From assembly GCA_037126765.1 (NCBI GenBank), contig JBBCBC010000001.1, positions 27,636,804 to 27,700,803 of the forward strand: DNA of 64,000 nt. The letters run 5' to 3'. Every line of letters starts with the position of its first letter. Position 1 is the first letter of the stretch. The notes under the pieces are model-generated. The model was not told the origin of the DNA, did no database searches, and saw only the letters and a list, made by a program, of their open reading frames with translations. The DNA comes from Stenogyne calaminthoides (taxonomy: Eukaryota; Streptophyta; Magnoliopsida; Lamiales; Lamiaceae). Below, piece by piece: positions 10,646 to 20,919 of the stretch. The position numbers and the translations under genes were made by a program.

Positions 10646-11969
10646 ACAAAGAGAGCCAATTCATTTCCACTCATCGGTCTTATATTGTTTTCATTCATTT
10701 CGGTGCCCTTTTCCTTCAATTCAAAAAACATGATTCTTAGGTACCCATTTGGTGTAGGGTCCTACCAGTTAAATTTGTACCTTTTTTGGAACCCAAATCG
10801 CTAACAACTCTAATTACTTTAGAGTGGCTGATTTGTCTCCCATAAACATCTACATACACATTCACCACCCTAGGTGCCTTGGCAGTATCCTGTGCATGAG
10901 TGTCAGCCTTAGCATGAACATGAGCCTTAGAGTTCTTCTTGGGTTCAGGCCTTTTGTTCAAGTGCCTTAGCTTTTGTCTGGTGGTCTATGTCTCTGTGAC
11001 TTAGGTTCGGAAAACTTTACCCTTAGGCAAGTGGGGTTTAGGTTGCTGTCTTTGAAATTGGGGTCTTTCGATGTCGAGGACTTGGTCTTTTCAGTTGAGA
11101 ATATCTCTGCTGAGTGTTTCTCTTCTGAAAATTCCTCTGATGGTTCAGTGCAGATCTCTTTAGGTTGGTATTCTTATCCTGAGGCTTTGAAGCATCTTGG
11201 CTTTGAAGATTTCCCTCTTTGAGTGTTCGTGTTTTTCTAGCCTTTTCCCGAGGTTTGGACTTTCTTCCCTGAACCTTCAGTTTTTCTGAAACCATAGGTC
11301 TTTTACCCTTGTCTAAAACTCTGGGCAGTTCTTCAGTATGAAGATTAGATGCCATTTGTTTAACAAAAGACAGATCTTGGTGCTACTAGAAGCAACATTC
11401 GAAGACCTTGTGAGGTTCCCCGAATGTATCCCAATCCGGCTTTTTATAGTTCTTGGTCTTTGATAACTCTGAATTTCATCTATCACTTTAGATCACGAGA
11501 ATCAATAGAGCTAACTTTCTCTCACAAGACTATCCTCACATTTCTTTAGAGTTTCATGCTTCTCAAAAGAGGTCATTGAACTTCGGTTACGATAAAAAAT
11601 TGATCTCTTTAGTGGATTTCTCTAATTTTTCCATTCGGGATCTCTATCATTCTCTTTTTTTAGAGTTGTACTTTCGAACATCAAGTTCATCGATAGTTCC
11701 CATCAATTGAGAAGTGATCTCAAAGATTTTTAGAGTCTTTCAACTTGATTCTCAGCGATCGGTTCCTTGTTACGCTCTTGAGTTTCGATGAGTAGTTCTT
11801 GTAACCACGTAATAGTCCTTCATAAGATTCTCAAATGAATCCATCGAGTCAAAATTCTTTTTTCATAATTGAACTTGAGAACTCATGTGCTTGTGTAGGA
11901 GCAACAACAGAGATAGAAGAATTTACCTCCTCCACAAACCATAAGACAGCCGGACATCATCATTGTCAT
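10646..11969 (-). pseudogene. Element A gag-pol junction, decayed
   Basis: Two readable pieces are 10737-10961 (KPEPKKNSKA-like basic sequence ending near VYVDVYGRQISHS) and 11038-11355 (LPRVLDKGKRPMVSEKLKV). B has counterparts: YDYVDVYGRRIKPS near 24930 and IYVSDKGKGSADQ near 24480. About 11380-11969 has no usable frame and is depleted in CTG and CAG. The region links nucleocapsid to protease. Confidence 0.55.
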
Positions 11970-12517
11970 TTATGCGAGAAAAATTTCATCGAGAGGAACC
12001 GAACCTTCTTGAGAATGTTCTTCCTCTTCTGCAATCATAGCTTTCTTCTTTGGAGATCTTCCTGTCTCTCTTGGCTTGTCTTTCCTTTCTTTCTTTCTTT
12101 GCACTTCGGCTTCGGGACAGATCATATTGAAAGTGACCTTTCTTCTGACAGTTGTAGCATATGTTGGTATCATCGTCCTGATCACTTTCCTCCTTGGTTT
12201 TGGAGTTCTTCTTCTTGGATGAGGATCCTTGACTTTACGTCCTTTCTTTTCTCGGTGTATATCGTCCTCGACCACGAGTCTCTCTTGTACACAGTGATTC
12301 TGTAATATTTCTTATATTTTCCATATCTGCTATTGAGTCTTTCAAACCTCCTTGCCATCAAGATTAGCTTATCCTCCCCGCTTTCATCCCGATTTTTGGC
12401 AAGTGAGTTCTCGAACTCTCTAGACTTCTGAGATTTCTCTTTGGCTTTGAAAGCCACATTCTTGCTAGATGAAGAATCATCTTTCTTTGTCGATTTCTTA
12501 GTTTTCTCGTCAATCAC
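11970..12517 (-). pseudogene. Element A gag: basic region and zinc knuckle
   Basis: A Lys/Arg/Glu-rich stretch precedes a nucleocapsid knuckle at about 12110-12160, read as CYNCQKKGHF followed by YDL where the last zinc ligand (Cys) should be. The missing cysteine codon lies at a CTG. Nucleocapsid knuckles bind the genomic RNA. Frames shift between the basic part and the knuckle. Confidence 0.6.
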
Positions 12518-13188
12518 AAACTCATAAGCTTTCAGTTAAGAGAAAACTTGTTGATATGGCATGGAATCAATATTTTTGGTGTTTTCAATCACCACAACAT
12601 GTATATCCCATTTCTTAGATAATCCTCTAAGAATTTTCAGTGCCACTTCTCTCTGTGGGTATCTTTTCCCAAGAGCACTCAGATCATTCATGATGCTAGT
12701 GAATCAGACCTCAAGTTTGTCAATGGATTCACTATCTTCCATTTCAAAGCTATCAAACTTTCCAATAGCAACATAAAGTTTGTTTTCCTTCATATGATCT
12801 GTGCCTTGACACATAACAGCAAGTGTGTCCCATATTTCTTTTGCAGTTTCACAGTGAGAAATCATCCCCATAATACCATCATTAATTGTGTTATACAAAG
12901 TATCTTTAGCAATGTAGTCTAGATTGACTAACTTTCTCTCTTCAGGAGTAAGTTGATCATCAGACTTTGGAAATTCATCTCTGGGATCATTCCTCTCAAT
13001 GTCGATTGATTCCGGGATTCTAACATAAATTTGAATGGTCCTTCAGAAACCACTCTCCACATTCTTTCATGTTTTGAATACAGATGAGCCTGCATTCTCA
13101 ATCTCCATAGGTCATAGCTCTCAATAGAGAACATTGGAAGTTTCTTAGAAGGCATGATGACTGAGCCTTGTAAGATATCAGTAAACAT
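12518..13188 (-). pseudogene. Element A gag: capsid part
   Basis: It starts at the ATG at 13188; the N-terminus holds SYDLWRLRMQAHL, then IWDTLAVMCQGTDHMKENKL (12704-12898) and KILRGLSKKWDIHVVVIE (12520-12700), the usual order of a copia gag. The protein forms the virus-like particle shell. At least two frame changes (about 12900 and 12700) break it. It begins 78 bp downstream of the primer site in element orientation. Confidence 0.75.
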
Positions 13189-13245
13189 ATCTATTCAGTA
13201 GACCACCAAAGTCTTTTAGCAAAATAGACTATGGCTACCAAAGCA

Positions 13246-13265
13246 AGTGGTCAAAATGAACCACT
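13246..13265 (-). other. Hairpin next to A primer site
   Basis: AGTGGT (13246-13251) pairs with ACCACT (13260-13265) around an 8-nt loop, directly downstream of the primer site in element orientation. B has an equivalent hairpin at 18704-18724. Confidence 0.5.
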
Positions 13266-13277
13266 GCTCTGATACCA
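13266..13277 (-). other. Primer binding site of element A (tRNA-iMet)
   Basis: GCTCTGATACCA on the plus strand reads TGGTATCAGAGC in element orientation, complementary to the 3' end of plant initiator tRNA-Met. It lies two bases from the LTR end and fixes A as a minus-strand element. Confidence 0.93.
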
Positions 13278-13797
13278 CTTGTTGGTCCCGGTGCTAACGA
13301 GTCTCACACGTGTAAGGGGGGAATACACGTGTTTAGTGATTTTTAAAACTTTTCTTTCACTGAGGTCACATGGGTCAGGTTATCCTGATGATTTTGCCCT
13401 GAGAAGCACGGATTGCCCTGAGTCAAAGTCTCATCGAGACAATGATCCCGAAGCCGCTTTGAAGCTTCCAGATTAATAACCGAGCGACTTTATCGGGAGA
13501 TCCCGAGGCGCTTGATCGATAATTATCTTCTTGAACCCTCAGTAGAGTTAGTTCAGATTGGTAACTATCTGTTCTAGCTACTCAAGTGTGCGGAATGGTT
13601 GGCCCTAAGTTTATACTCGTTTTAGCTTTGCTGAAAATCTTCCCTTAAATAAAACAGTGATTAAGGCTGTGATTAATTTGATGCAAGTTCAGTGGATTGG
13701 TTCCAACTGAATATCAGTGAACAATGCTTTCAGTGAAAAATATGCAAATGAATAATAATGCAAAGATGTGAAAGCAAAAAACAACACAAAGAATTAT

Positions 13798-13830
13798 AGT
13801 GGTTCGAGAGACTCAAGCTCCTCGTCCACT
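13798..13830 (-). other. Conserved LTR stem-loop (copy 3)
   Basis: AGTGG and CCACT arms are intact; the inner stem is disturbed at CNG positions (GAGAG against CTCCTC). It is in the 5' LTR of A. Confidence 0.55.
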
Positions 13831-13859
13831 CTCTCGATCTTCAGAGAAATTCCTTAACC

Positions 13860-14050
13860 ACTTCCTAAAGCTTTACGCTAACTCACTGTAGCTTCCTCAC
13901 TTTTCTACCTTGAGTTTTCTGGCTGACTCACTGCAGCTTACTAACTCAAACACACACAAGTGTTCAGACTACCACAAGTAGCTTACTAACTTCTTCTCTA
14001 GAGTTTTCTGGCTAACTCACTGTAGCTTACTAACTCTTTACAACTCCAAC
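13860..14050. repeat. Tandem subrepeats in A 5' LTR beside the stem-loop
   Basis: In element orientation the motif GAGTTAGTAAGCTACAGTGA with GTTAGCCAGAAAACTC recurs about four times. Elements F and G carry unrelated tandem units in the same position. Confidence 0.7.
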
Positions 14051-14336
14051 TCACCAACAAAACACACACAAACTACCTTAACAAAGGGTTTGGTTTTTGG
14101 GTTGGTTTCCAACTAGGATGAGATACCCTTTACAATAAGAACTAATGCAAAGGCTAGGATATCTCTTCTAAGCTTTGGATATATCTATCACTCTAGGCTT
14201 AGAATAGTGAGCTCTCTCCAATGTGAAACACTTGGGAAATTCTAGGTTTTTCGAGTGCTTCAATTTGCAATAATACGAATGAGCTCTTGAGTTACTTTGA
14301 AATTTCCCGTAACCTCTCAATGTAAAGGGTCACTAG

Positions 14337-14344
14337 TATTTATA
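14337..14344 (-). promoter_or_regulatory. TATA box of element A 5' LTR
   Basis: TATAAATA in element orientation, within the LTR and upstream of the stem-loop, as expected for the retrotransposon promoter. Confidence 0.55.
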
Positions 14345-14819
14345 GGCAACTTCACCAAGGTCACTCTTTGAAAAACTATCCGTTGGAGGAGATAGCTTCA
14401 TGAGTTTCCTCTTAGGGTGTTTGATGAACGGCTATATTTAGGGTTTGAATACTCCCTTGCATGTTTTAGGAAATATGCAGTAATGTAGTCAATCACCAAT
14501 TTTTGCAGTCTGGAACTTAGTACTACTGACATGATTCAGGGTCTTGTCGCTTTTCGGTGTCGATGAAATGCGGTGTTGTCTTCCTCTGATTGGTTCTTAT
14601 CTTCAGTGAATGTAGACAAACAAAATGGCTCTTTTTGGTCAATCTCTCTGATTGAGATAACCTTAAACAACACTTAGACTTAGTTCCTTTTGTCTGCATA
14701 TGAATGTTTTGGGCAATATCAACTTTTCTGAATATTTGCGTTTTCCTCAGTTTTGTAGTCTTCAGATAGATATTATTCGTGCCTCGAACATTGGGTTATC
14801 TTTTGAGTTTTCGATATCT

Positions 14820-15065
14820 TCTGAGTCTTGATAACTATTGGGTCTTCAGTATCTTACGAGTCTTGATGTCTTGATGACATGACATCTTGAGTCTTCGTGT
14901 CTTCGATGACATCTTGAGTCTTGATGTCTTCAAATGACATCTTGAGTCTTTAGTGACTTCAGTGACATACTGAGTCTTCAGTGTTTTCAGTTACTTACTG
15001 AGTCTTTAGTGTCTTTAGTTACTTACTGAGTCTTCAGTGTCTTCAATTACTTACTGAGACTTCAG
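14820..15065. repeat. Tandem subrepeats in A 5' LTR U3
   Basis: Imperfect units around GACATCTTGAGTCTT repeat about eight times. Against 2440-2690 many units differ by TCTTCAGTG versus TCTTGATG, a change at a CAG. Confidence 0.75.
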
Positions 15066-15235
15066 TATCTAACCTGATCTATATCTGCTGACTATACATG
15101 GTGCAGATAACTTCCTGAACAATCTATCTTTGAAACAAACCCCGACTCTATCAAGATTATCCTGAACATGTCATACTCAGGGTTTTTGGGATCTAATCAA
15201 ATCTTCTTTATTAAATTCATCTCCCAACAAGAATG

Positions 15236-15560
15236 TTTCACCTCATGTGCTTAAGATGATAGGCCTAATTTAGAAACTTGGTAATTTTGGCATTGAGATA
15301 AAAGACCAACGTTTCCATTTATGCTATTCTCCAGTCGCTCCCGGATTTATATTCTAGCTTCATTGTGAACTACAATATGAATAAGACGGATGCGACCATG
15401 CCTGAACTTCATGACATGCTCAGGACTTTTGAGTTCACTATCACTAAGATGATGTTCAAAAGAAAGAGCGGGTAGACAAGAATGTGTGCCTCTCTCTTAA
15501 GCGTAGAGGGCCTTTGAAGAAGGACTAGGAGGTTACGGTTCTTTGAAAAAGAAAGGCACT
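15236..15560 (+). pseudogene. Element E: gag C-terminal remnant
   Basis: Across two frames it reads SPHVLKMIGLI, then VNYNMNKTDATMPELHDML and FEFTITKMMFKRKSG, the usual end of a copia gag before the basic and knuckle region. No intact zinc knuckle is seen. Stops and frame changes occur every few dozen codons. Confidence 0.6.
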
Positions 15561-15599
15561 GGGTGCTTCTGGCACTAGAACATGTATGTTTGTTATTAA

Positions 15600-16154
15600 G
15601 ATAAACATGTCCACAAATAGCGCTAACTACTGGGTATTAGATACCGGATATGGCTCACACATTTGTACGAATGTGAAGGGGCTCATGTGTCTTAGGATAG
15701 TTAGGCCGGGTGAAGTCGTCTTACACGTGGAAATGGAGCAAGAGTTACAACTGAACGTGTGAGGACTTATATGTTAGACTTACCCTTTGGTTTTAGATGA
15801 GAAATTAATGATTGTCATTTCGTTCTTTCTATTACTCGCAACATTATTTCCATTCTGATATTAGACATTGAGGGTTTTTCCTTCCATTTTGCAAACAATA
15901 ATTGTTATTTTTCGCTTAATGGTGATGTTTATGGAAATGCTCCTTTATCGAATGGTTTATATTTGTTGCATTGTGGATATGATGTTCTTAATATACAAAA
16001 TAAAAGATTCAAACTTAGTAATCATGAAAACTCGACTTACTTGTGGCATTGTAGACTTGGTCATGCAAAAGAGAAGAGAATTGCAAAGTTAGACTAGTTA
16101 ACCCCATTCGACTTAGAATCTTATGGTAATTGCAAATCTTGTCTCAAGGGCAAT
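15600..16154 (+). pseudogene. Element E: protease and pre-integrase remnant
   Basis: The aspartic protease site is readable as YWVLDTGYGSHICTN, with Asp-Thr-Gly at 15640-15648. Further on come NGLYLLHCGYDVLNIQNK, then STYLWHCRLGHAKEKRI and CKSCLKGNM, the pre-integrase module with its zinc-ligand pattern. An amber codon lies near 16095. The catalytic protease residues are kept although the frame is not. Confidence 0.7.
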
Positions 16155-16710
16155 ATGATCAACAAACCCTTTTCTGGGAAAGGGGTTCGTGCTAAAGAGG
16201 TTCTAGAGTTGATCCACAGTGATGTATGTGGACCATTGCCCACTCTAGCTAGGGGTCACTTCGGCTATTTCATCACTTTTACTGATGATTTCTCGAGATA
16301 CAGATACGTGTATCTTATGAAACACAAATCAGAATCTTTTGAGAAATTCAAAGAGTATAAAGCTGAAGTACAGAAGCAACTTGGTAAGATTATCAAGACT
16401 CTTCGATTGGATCGGGGAGGTGAATACCTTAACCATGAATTCATTGATTACTTAAAGTTACATGGAATCCAATCACAGTGGACTCCTCCCGGAACACAGC
16501 AAATGAACGGTGTGTCCGAGAGGAGAAATCGAACCTTGTTAGACATGGTGAGGTCCATGATGAGATTTTCCTCTCTTCCAACATTCTTATGGGGTTACAC
16601 ACTCCGAACCTCAATCTACATTCTGAATAGGATTCCGTGTAAATCAGTTGAGCATACGCCATACGAGCTATGGTATGGTAAGAAACCAACTTTCTCACAT
16701 ATCAAAATGT
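16155..16710 (+). pseudogene. Element E: integrase core
   Basis: About 185 codons are open: LIHSDVCGPL and TFTDDFSRYRYVYLMKHKSE carry the first catalytic aspartates, LRLDRGGEYLNHEF the middle region, and GVSERRNRTLLDMVRSMMRF the segment with the catalytic Glu. Reading stops being retroviral at 16712, where the CACTA-type end begins; the rest of pol is absent from the window. Confidence 0.85.
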
Positions 16711-16711
16711 G

Positions 16712-17230
16712 CACTACAGGAAATCGCACATTTTGTGACGAAATTTTTTGTGACGACATAAAATTCGTCACAATATGTTATCTAAAGGTGACAAATTTAA
16801 TTTTCGTCACTAAAAAGTGTGAATTCGTGACAATTTTTTTTTGTCACCACTGATGTTTTTTTTCGTCACTAATTCAAAATTTTCATGACAAAAACAAGAA
16901 ATTCGTCACAATAAACGTTGGTGAGGATATTCATAATATTTAGTGACGCTATTCAACGTCATGAAAAATAGTATTTTTGTGACAACTATATGTTTTGTCA
17001 TTAATTATTCAAAAGAATTGGTGACACACTTAATTCGTCACAATTTTATTTGGAGACGATCGTCATTGTAATTAGTGATGATCATAGTCGTCATATAATA
17101 TAAAATTTTTATGTTTCGTCGCTAATTGTTCATAGTAATTAGTGACATATTCTTTCATCACCAATATTGATATATAGTGACGATTAATAATCATTTTTTA
17201 ATGACGCACTTATTTCGTCACAATATTATT
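16712..17230. mobile_element. CACTA (En/Spm)-type element, left part
   Basis: It starts CACTACAGGAAAT, the classic CACTA terminus, inside the E integrase, with GTG (16709-16711) as a possible 3-bp target copy. Many inverted copies of a GTGACGAA / TTCGTCAC motif follow, the usual subterminal repeats. At 17231 it is interrupted by element B (target site TTATT) and resumes at 59912. No transposase is seen. Confidence 0.75.
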
Positions 17231-17874
17231 TGTTGGAAAATTTATAGTTTTGATGGAAGTTACAAAACAGTTGTAATAGGGAACAATCGAACCTGTTAGT
17301 CGACTGATGATTTGATAGAAAACCAGCTGAACATGTTAGACAACTGATGTATTAGACTAGGTCACATTTTGAGGGGGAACTCAAAATGCACGTCAGGTCA
17401 AGATCAGCAGCAAAGATCAGTAGCAAGGATCAGAAGAAATTATCAGAAAACACAGCAAACCAGAAGACCTATTCTACGAAGACATCAGCAGAGTCGATTG
17501 GTTGAAGCTAAGACAACCATATCAGTAGACTCAAGGCGACTGATCAGTAGAGGTGTTGATCAGTTCAAGCCTAGTCAGAAAAGTGATAAGCATAACTACT
17601 TATCCAAGGCATACGTGTAAATCAGACCAGAAGAATGTCAACATAGTTGGCTTTACAGGACGCCGAATAAAGTGTCCTTGTTATCCAATGAGGGATCGAC
17701 ACGTATGTACAAAGCTGACATAGCAGGATATGGCATATCAGGGCAAACGGCTACAAAGGACAAATATGCACGAAGACGACATGGCCTTCCTGAGCACGTC
17801 AAATCAAGCCTGCAAGCTACCAAAAATAGCCTGGAATTCAAATTGCTCTCCAACGGCTATTTGATTTCGAGGTC

Positions 17875-17882
17875 TATAAATA
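17875..17882 (+). promoter_or_regulatory. TATA box of element B 5' LTR
   Basis: TATAAATA in the context GGTCTATAAATATGGG, about 385 bp upstream of the stem-loop; the same in the 3' LTR at 59095-59102. Confidence 0.6.
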
Positions 17883-18260
17883 TGGGATCACTCTTCATAG
17901 TGAAGACACATAAATTATCATCAAGCTCAAGCCATAGCAAATTTCTGCACGAAGAACACAAATTTGAAGAATATTTCTAAGTGTTCATCCCATTGTTCTT
18001 AGCATAGAAATCTCATCCTCTTGCTTTAAGCTACACAAATACTAGGATAGATTTCCAGTTGGAACAACAAAAAATCTTTATCCAAACCCAAAAGTTAGGT
18101 TAAGTTTGTTTTGCAAGATTTCAGACTAGGGTTTCTAGTTTCTAATTTATGGGATCGGTTGAGTGACAACTCCTTAAACATCTGTTGGTTGTACTGTGTT
18201 GGACTAACACATTAAACTAAGTCCAAGTTGGTTTAGTTGGTGCCACTGCTGATAGGGAAG

Positions 18261-18291
18261 AGTGGACGTAGGACTGGTTGTCCGAACCACT
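18261..18291 (+). other. Conserved LTR stem-loop (copy 4)
   Basis: AGTGG (18261-18265) pairs with CCACT (18287-18291), and inner GGAC (18271-18274) pairs with GTCC (18280-18283) around a 5-nt loop. ATAAAAATC and a GT-rich TTGTGTGCTT follow, which would suit a 3'-end signal. Confidence 0.65.
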
Positions 18292-18692
18292 ATAAAAATC
18301 TTGTGTGCTTAATCTGCTTTACCTGTTTTACACTATAACACACTACCTGATTTGATATTGCATACATATTCTGAGTTTAGATCAGTTCTGCATCAAGCAA
18401 CTGATCTGACCAGCTTGACACTTTGTCATCTGATTGAAAACAGACAAGCAGAATCTGATTCTCTAAAACTGGTTTTTCACACGGGTTAAAACTTGCTTCC
18501 GCACATCAGTTAAACTGATAGGCACCGAACTGATCTGCCATCAGGCGATCAGTAAGTTGGATATCAGTCCAAACTGATTCACTCGCGCTCTGATCAGACA
18601 ACTTGCCTTCACTGCACGAAAAGTTTTCAGAAGTCTATTCACCCCTCCCCTCTAGACTTCTGCCCTCACAAAACCCGTTCGGGACCTACAAG

Positions 18693-18704
18693 TGGTATCA
18701 GAGC
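18693..18704 (+). other. Primer binding site of element B (tRNA-iMet)
   Basis: TGGTATCAGAGC two bases after the LTR end, complementary to initiator tRNA-Met. Confidence 0.95.
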
Positions 18705-18724
18705 AGTGGTTCTACGGACCACTG
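18704..18724 (+). other. Hairpin next to B primer site
   Basis: CAGTGGT (18704-18710) pairs with ACCACTG (18718-18724) around a 7-nt loop, overlapping the last base of the primer site. It matches the place and stem of the A hairpin at 13246-13265 while the loop differs. Confidence 0.55.
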
Positions 18725-18828
18725 GCTTTGAGTATCATCGGTTCTTGAGGAAGAACCATTGTGGTCACTTGAACAGATCTTGAAAAACCTATTTTTAAAA
18801 TCATCTGTTTTCAAAACTCACAATCAGC

Positions 18829-19639
18829 ATGGATAATACCTCTGGTATGTATCATGATTTGCCTAAGTTTTCTATCGATGAGTATGCAGACTAGACCATA
18901 CTCATGAGCAACCATCTGGGAGCCATAAGCAGCAGAATGATGGAAGTTCTTGAACAAGGACCTATCATTATCTACTACAACAATCCAGCAGAAGGAGGTG
19001 ATCCAGAATTTCCAGTTGGAGCCAGAATCAGAAAGAATCATTCTCTGATGGATGCCGAGGAGAGAAAATTGTCCAATCTGGATACTATAGCCAAACATAT
19101 CATTATGAAGACGATGGACAAGATAACTAGAGAGAATATCAAGTGTCTCAAGACAGCCAAATAGATGTGGGATACTCTTGCTGAGATGTGCGAAGGAAAT
19201 GATCTGATCAAGGACAGCAGACTGCAAGCCAAACTGGTAAAGTTTGAGAAACTCAAGATGCTGCCCAACGAGACGATCAACTAGCTAGATGGAAGGATTA
19301 CCATGTCTATCAACAAGCTCAGAGAGTTAGGACGAGAAATGTCAGACAAAGACATCAACTACAAGATCTTGAGATCTCTGACGAAGAAATAGGATATGAA
19401 AGTTACAGTGATAAAGGATTGTCAAGATATTTCGAAGATGAAGCCAAGCAACATGTTTCTGAGCCTTAAAGACCATGAATTTGATCTGATTGAAAGAGGG
19501 AAAGAAGAAGATGATGAGTCGCCTGCCGAAGTCATACCTGCCACATCAAAAGCAGTTGCATTCAAAGCAGCCGACAGCAGCTCAAAGTCTACTGAACCTG
19601 TTGGAAATATCATATGTCAGAGAGAACAGATTGCCTTGC
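18829..19639 (+). pseudogene. Element B gag: capsid part
   Basis: From the ATG at 18829 one frame stays open for 270 codons except for four amber codons at 18892, 19162, 19282 and 19390. Readable gag landmarks are LPKFSIDEYAD, MWDTLAEMCEGNDLIKDSRL and KLRELGREMSD. The stops sit where Trp or Gln codons fit, so each is one C-to-T (or G-to-A) change from sense. F interrupts at 19640, and the frame resumes in phase after it at 23268. The protein would form the particle shell; this copy cannot be translated without readthrough. Confidence 0.8.
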
Positions 19640-19829
19640 TGATGGTCCCGATTAAAACCGATTTTGCGCATGCGGAAGCGAATCATTTCGTGTGATGTAT
19701 ATAAAACAGGGGTGAGGGTAGAGTGATTCCTAATTTTTCGCTTTTAAGAACATGTGTGTTGTTTTGCTTATAATCAAATGCATATGGCAAGTATAAACAT
19801 AAAGCAGTTAAGAACACACAATATTTTAT

Positions 19830-19862
19830 AGTGGTTCGGACGAAACCAGTCCTACGTCCACT
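19830..19862 (-). other. Conserved LTR stem-loop (copy 5)
   Basis: Outer AGTGG/CCACT with inner GGAC (19838-19841) and GTCC (19849-19852) around a 7-nt loop; the same inner pair as element B. Confidence 0.65.
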
Positions 19863-19899
19863 CTTCCCTTAACACAGGGGAACCTTAATCGACTTTAAC

Positions 19900-20095
19900 C
19901 TGCGGGACTTATACCCCTCACGGGATGGCCGAGATGTTTACCGAGTTCCCACTCTACAAACTTAACCTGCGGGACTTATATCCTTCAAAAGGATGGCCGA
20001 GATGTTTACAGAGTTCACACTCAAGCGGGACTTATCACCCTTACGGGACTGCCGAGAGATGTTTACCGAGTTCACACTCACCTACAAACTTATCC
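19900..20095. repeat. Tandem repeats of about 65 bp in F LTR
   Basis: Three units share GCGGGACTTAT, a CGGGA or GGATGGCCGAGATGTTTAC block and GAGTTC-CACTC. They lie beside the stem-loop; the same array is in the other LTR at about 21865-22060. Confidence 0.75.
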
Positions 20096-20384
20096 TATCA
20101 AACTGATTTGGGTAAGGTCTGTTTGGTTTCCAACTAGGTTGAGATTTTCCCTTACATTTGTTTAGCCTCAATGCTAAGGATGATAAAAAATCTCTCTAAG
20201 CTTAGGATATAGCATTTGTGCTTAGATCTAGGGTAGAACACTCTTGAATATATGCGTGTATTTCTAGCTCTGTGTTCTATGGTGGAGATGCTAGATGATT
20301 TGGCTCTGTAGCTTCAATGGTGTTTTTCACACACTTCCTCACGCATCCACATTCATCCACACTTGATAATGAAGGAAGAACTTG

Positions 20385-20392
20385 TATTTATA
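20385..20392 (-). promoter_or_regulatory. TATA box of F 3' LTR
   Basis: TATAAATA in element orientation, context CACACTATAAATACAAG. Confidence 0.5.
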
Positions 20393-20919
20393 GTGTGGAT
20401 TTGAATGTTACCGTTGAAGAGAATCACATTCAAATCCATACTACTCTGTAGCTTTTTGCAGCTTTTTCAGGCTTGTCGTCTTCCTCTCATTGGTCCACGT
20501 CAGCTGAATCTAACGGCTATATTCTTCAGTTTCTTCTGAGTCTCTAACGGCTATATTCTTCAGGATCTTCTGAGTCTCAGGATCTTCAGTTCTGTCTGAG
20601 CCTTCAGGTTATCTGAGCTATCTGAACCTTCAGGTTATCTGAGCCTTCAGGTTCTTCAGTAACTTACTGAGTCTCAGGTTCTTGATTCAGCAGACTTCTC
20701 TTCAGCGGACCTTGTCTGATCAGGCATACTGACACTCAGGCTTACTGAGTTCAGTTCTCTGAATTCAGACATCCTGACCCTCAGGTCACATTGACTCAGG
20801 CTATCTGATTTCTTCTTTGCCTGATCTGATCAGCTCGACTGATCAGATCAACATATCTTCAGGATCATCTCAGGATAGCATCAGGTCATCTGCATTAGGT
20901 TAGCATATCAGTTTATCAT

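Larger units (their letters stand above)
938..15229 (-). mobile_element. Element A: Sirevirus-like Ty1/copia retrotransposon with a third ORF
   Basis: The element reads right to left: 5' LTR (13280-15229), primer site, gag (to about 11970), pol in the copia order protease-integrase-RT-RNase H (to 7268), a third ORF region (6647 to 3113), PPT, 3' LTR. The LTRs begin TGTTGGGAGATG and end in CCGGGACCAACA in element orientation; the outer end of the 3' LTR at about 938 is lost. A coding region between pol and the PPT is the hallmark used for Sireviruses, which supports that placement. All reading frames are broken, partly in blocks with almost no CTG or CAG. No target duplication can be shown because the left end is truncated against an inverted LTR. 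Confidence 0.9.
13280..15229 (-). repeat. Element A 5' LTR
   Basis: It runs from TGTTGGTCCCGG to CTCCCAACA (plus orientation), 1950 bp, with TG...CA ends. It contains the TATA box at 14337-14344, the hairpin at 13798-13830 and two subrepeat arrays. The adjacent AGAAT (15230-15234) would be the target duplication, but its partner is missing. Confidence 0.92.
15230..16711 (+). mobile_element. Element E: truncated Ty1/copia gag-pol fragment
   Basis: Gag end, protease, pre-integrase and integrase follow in copia order on the plus strand, with many stops and frameshifts. No LTR, primer site or RT belonging to it is present: A abuts its left side and a CACTA-type element interrupts it at 16712. 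Its integrase resembles that of C and D more than that of B. It is the oldest layer of the nest on the right of A. Confidence 0.8.
17231..18690 (+). repeat. Element B 5' LTR
   Basis: It runs TGTTGGAAAATTTATAG to GTTCGGGACCTACA, 1460 bp. The 3' LTR at 58425-59906 is nearly identical except for scattered changes and a cluster of CNG-site differences (18394-18460 against 59614-59680). Confidence 0.95.

Noticed and set aside
17369..17980. Open frames in B 5' LTR, repeated at 58580-59200
   Set aside because: They lie inside the LTR, are present twice because of that, and show no domain.
18691..18704. tRNA gene fragment from the TGGTATCAGAGC match
   Set aside because: The match is only the primer-site length and adjoins an LTR end; no tRNA fold is present.
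19925..20137. Open frame in F LTR with repeated Pro/Ser/His segments (also at 21890-22102)
   Set aside because: It follows the 65-bp tandem repeats of the LTR, is duplicated only because the LTR is, and has no protein-like features.
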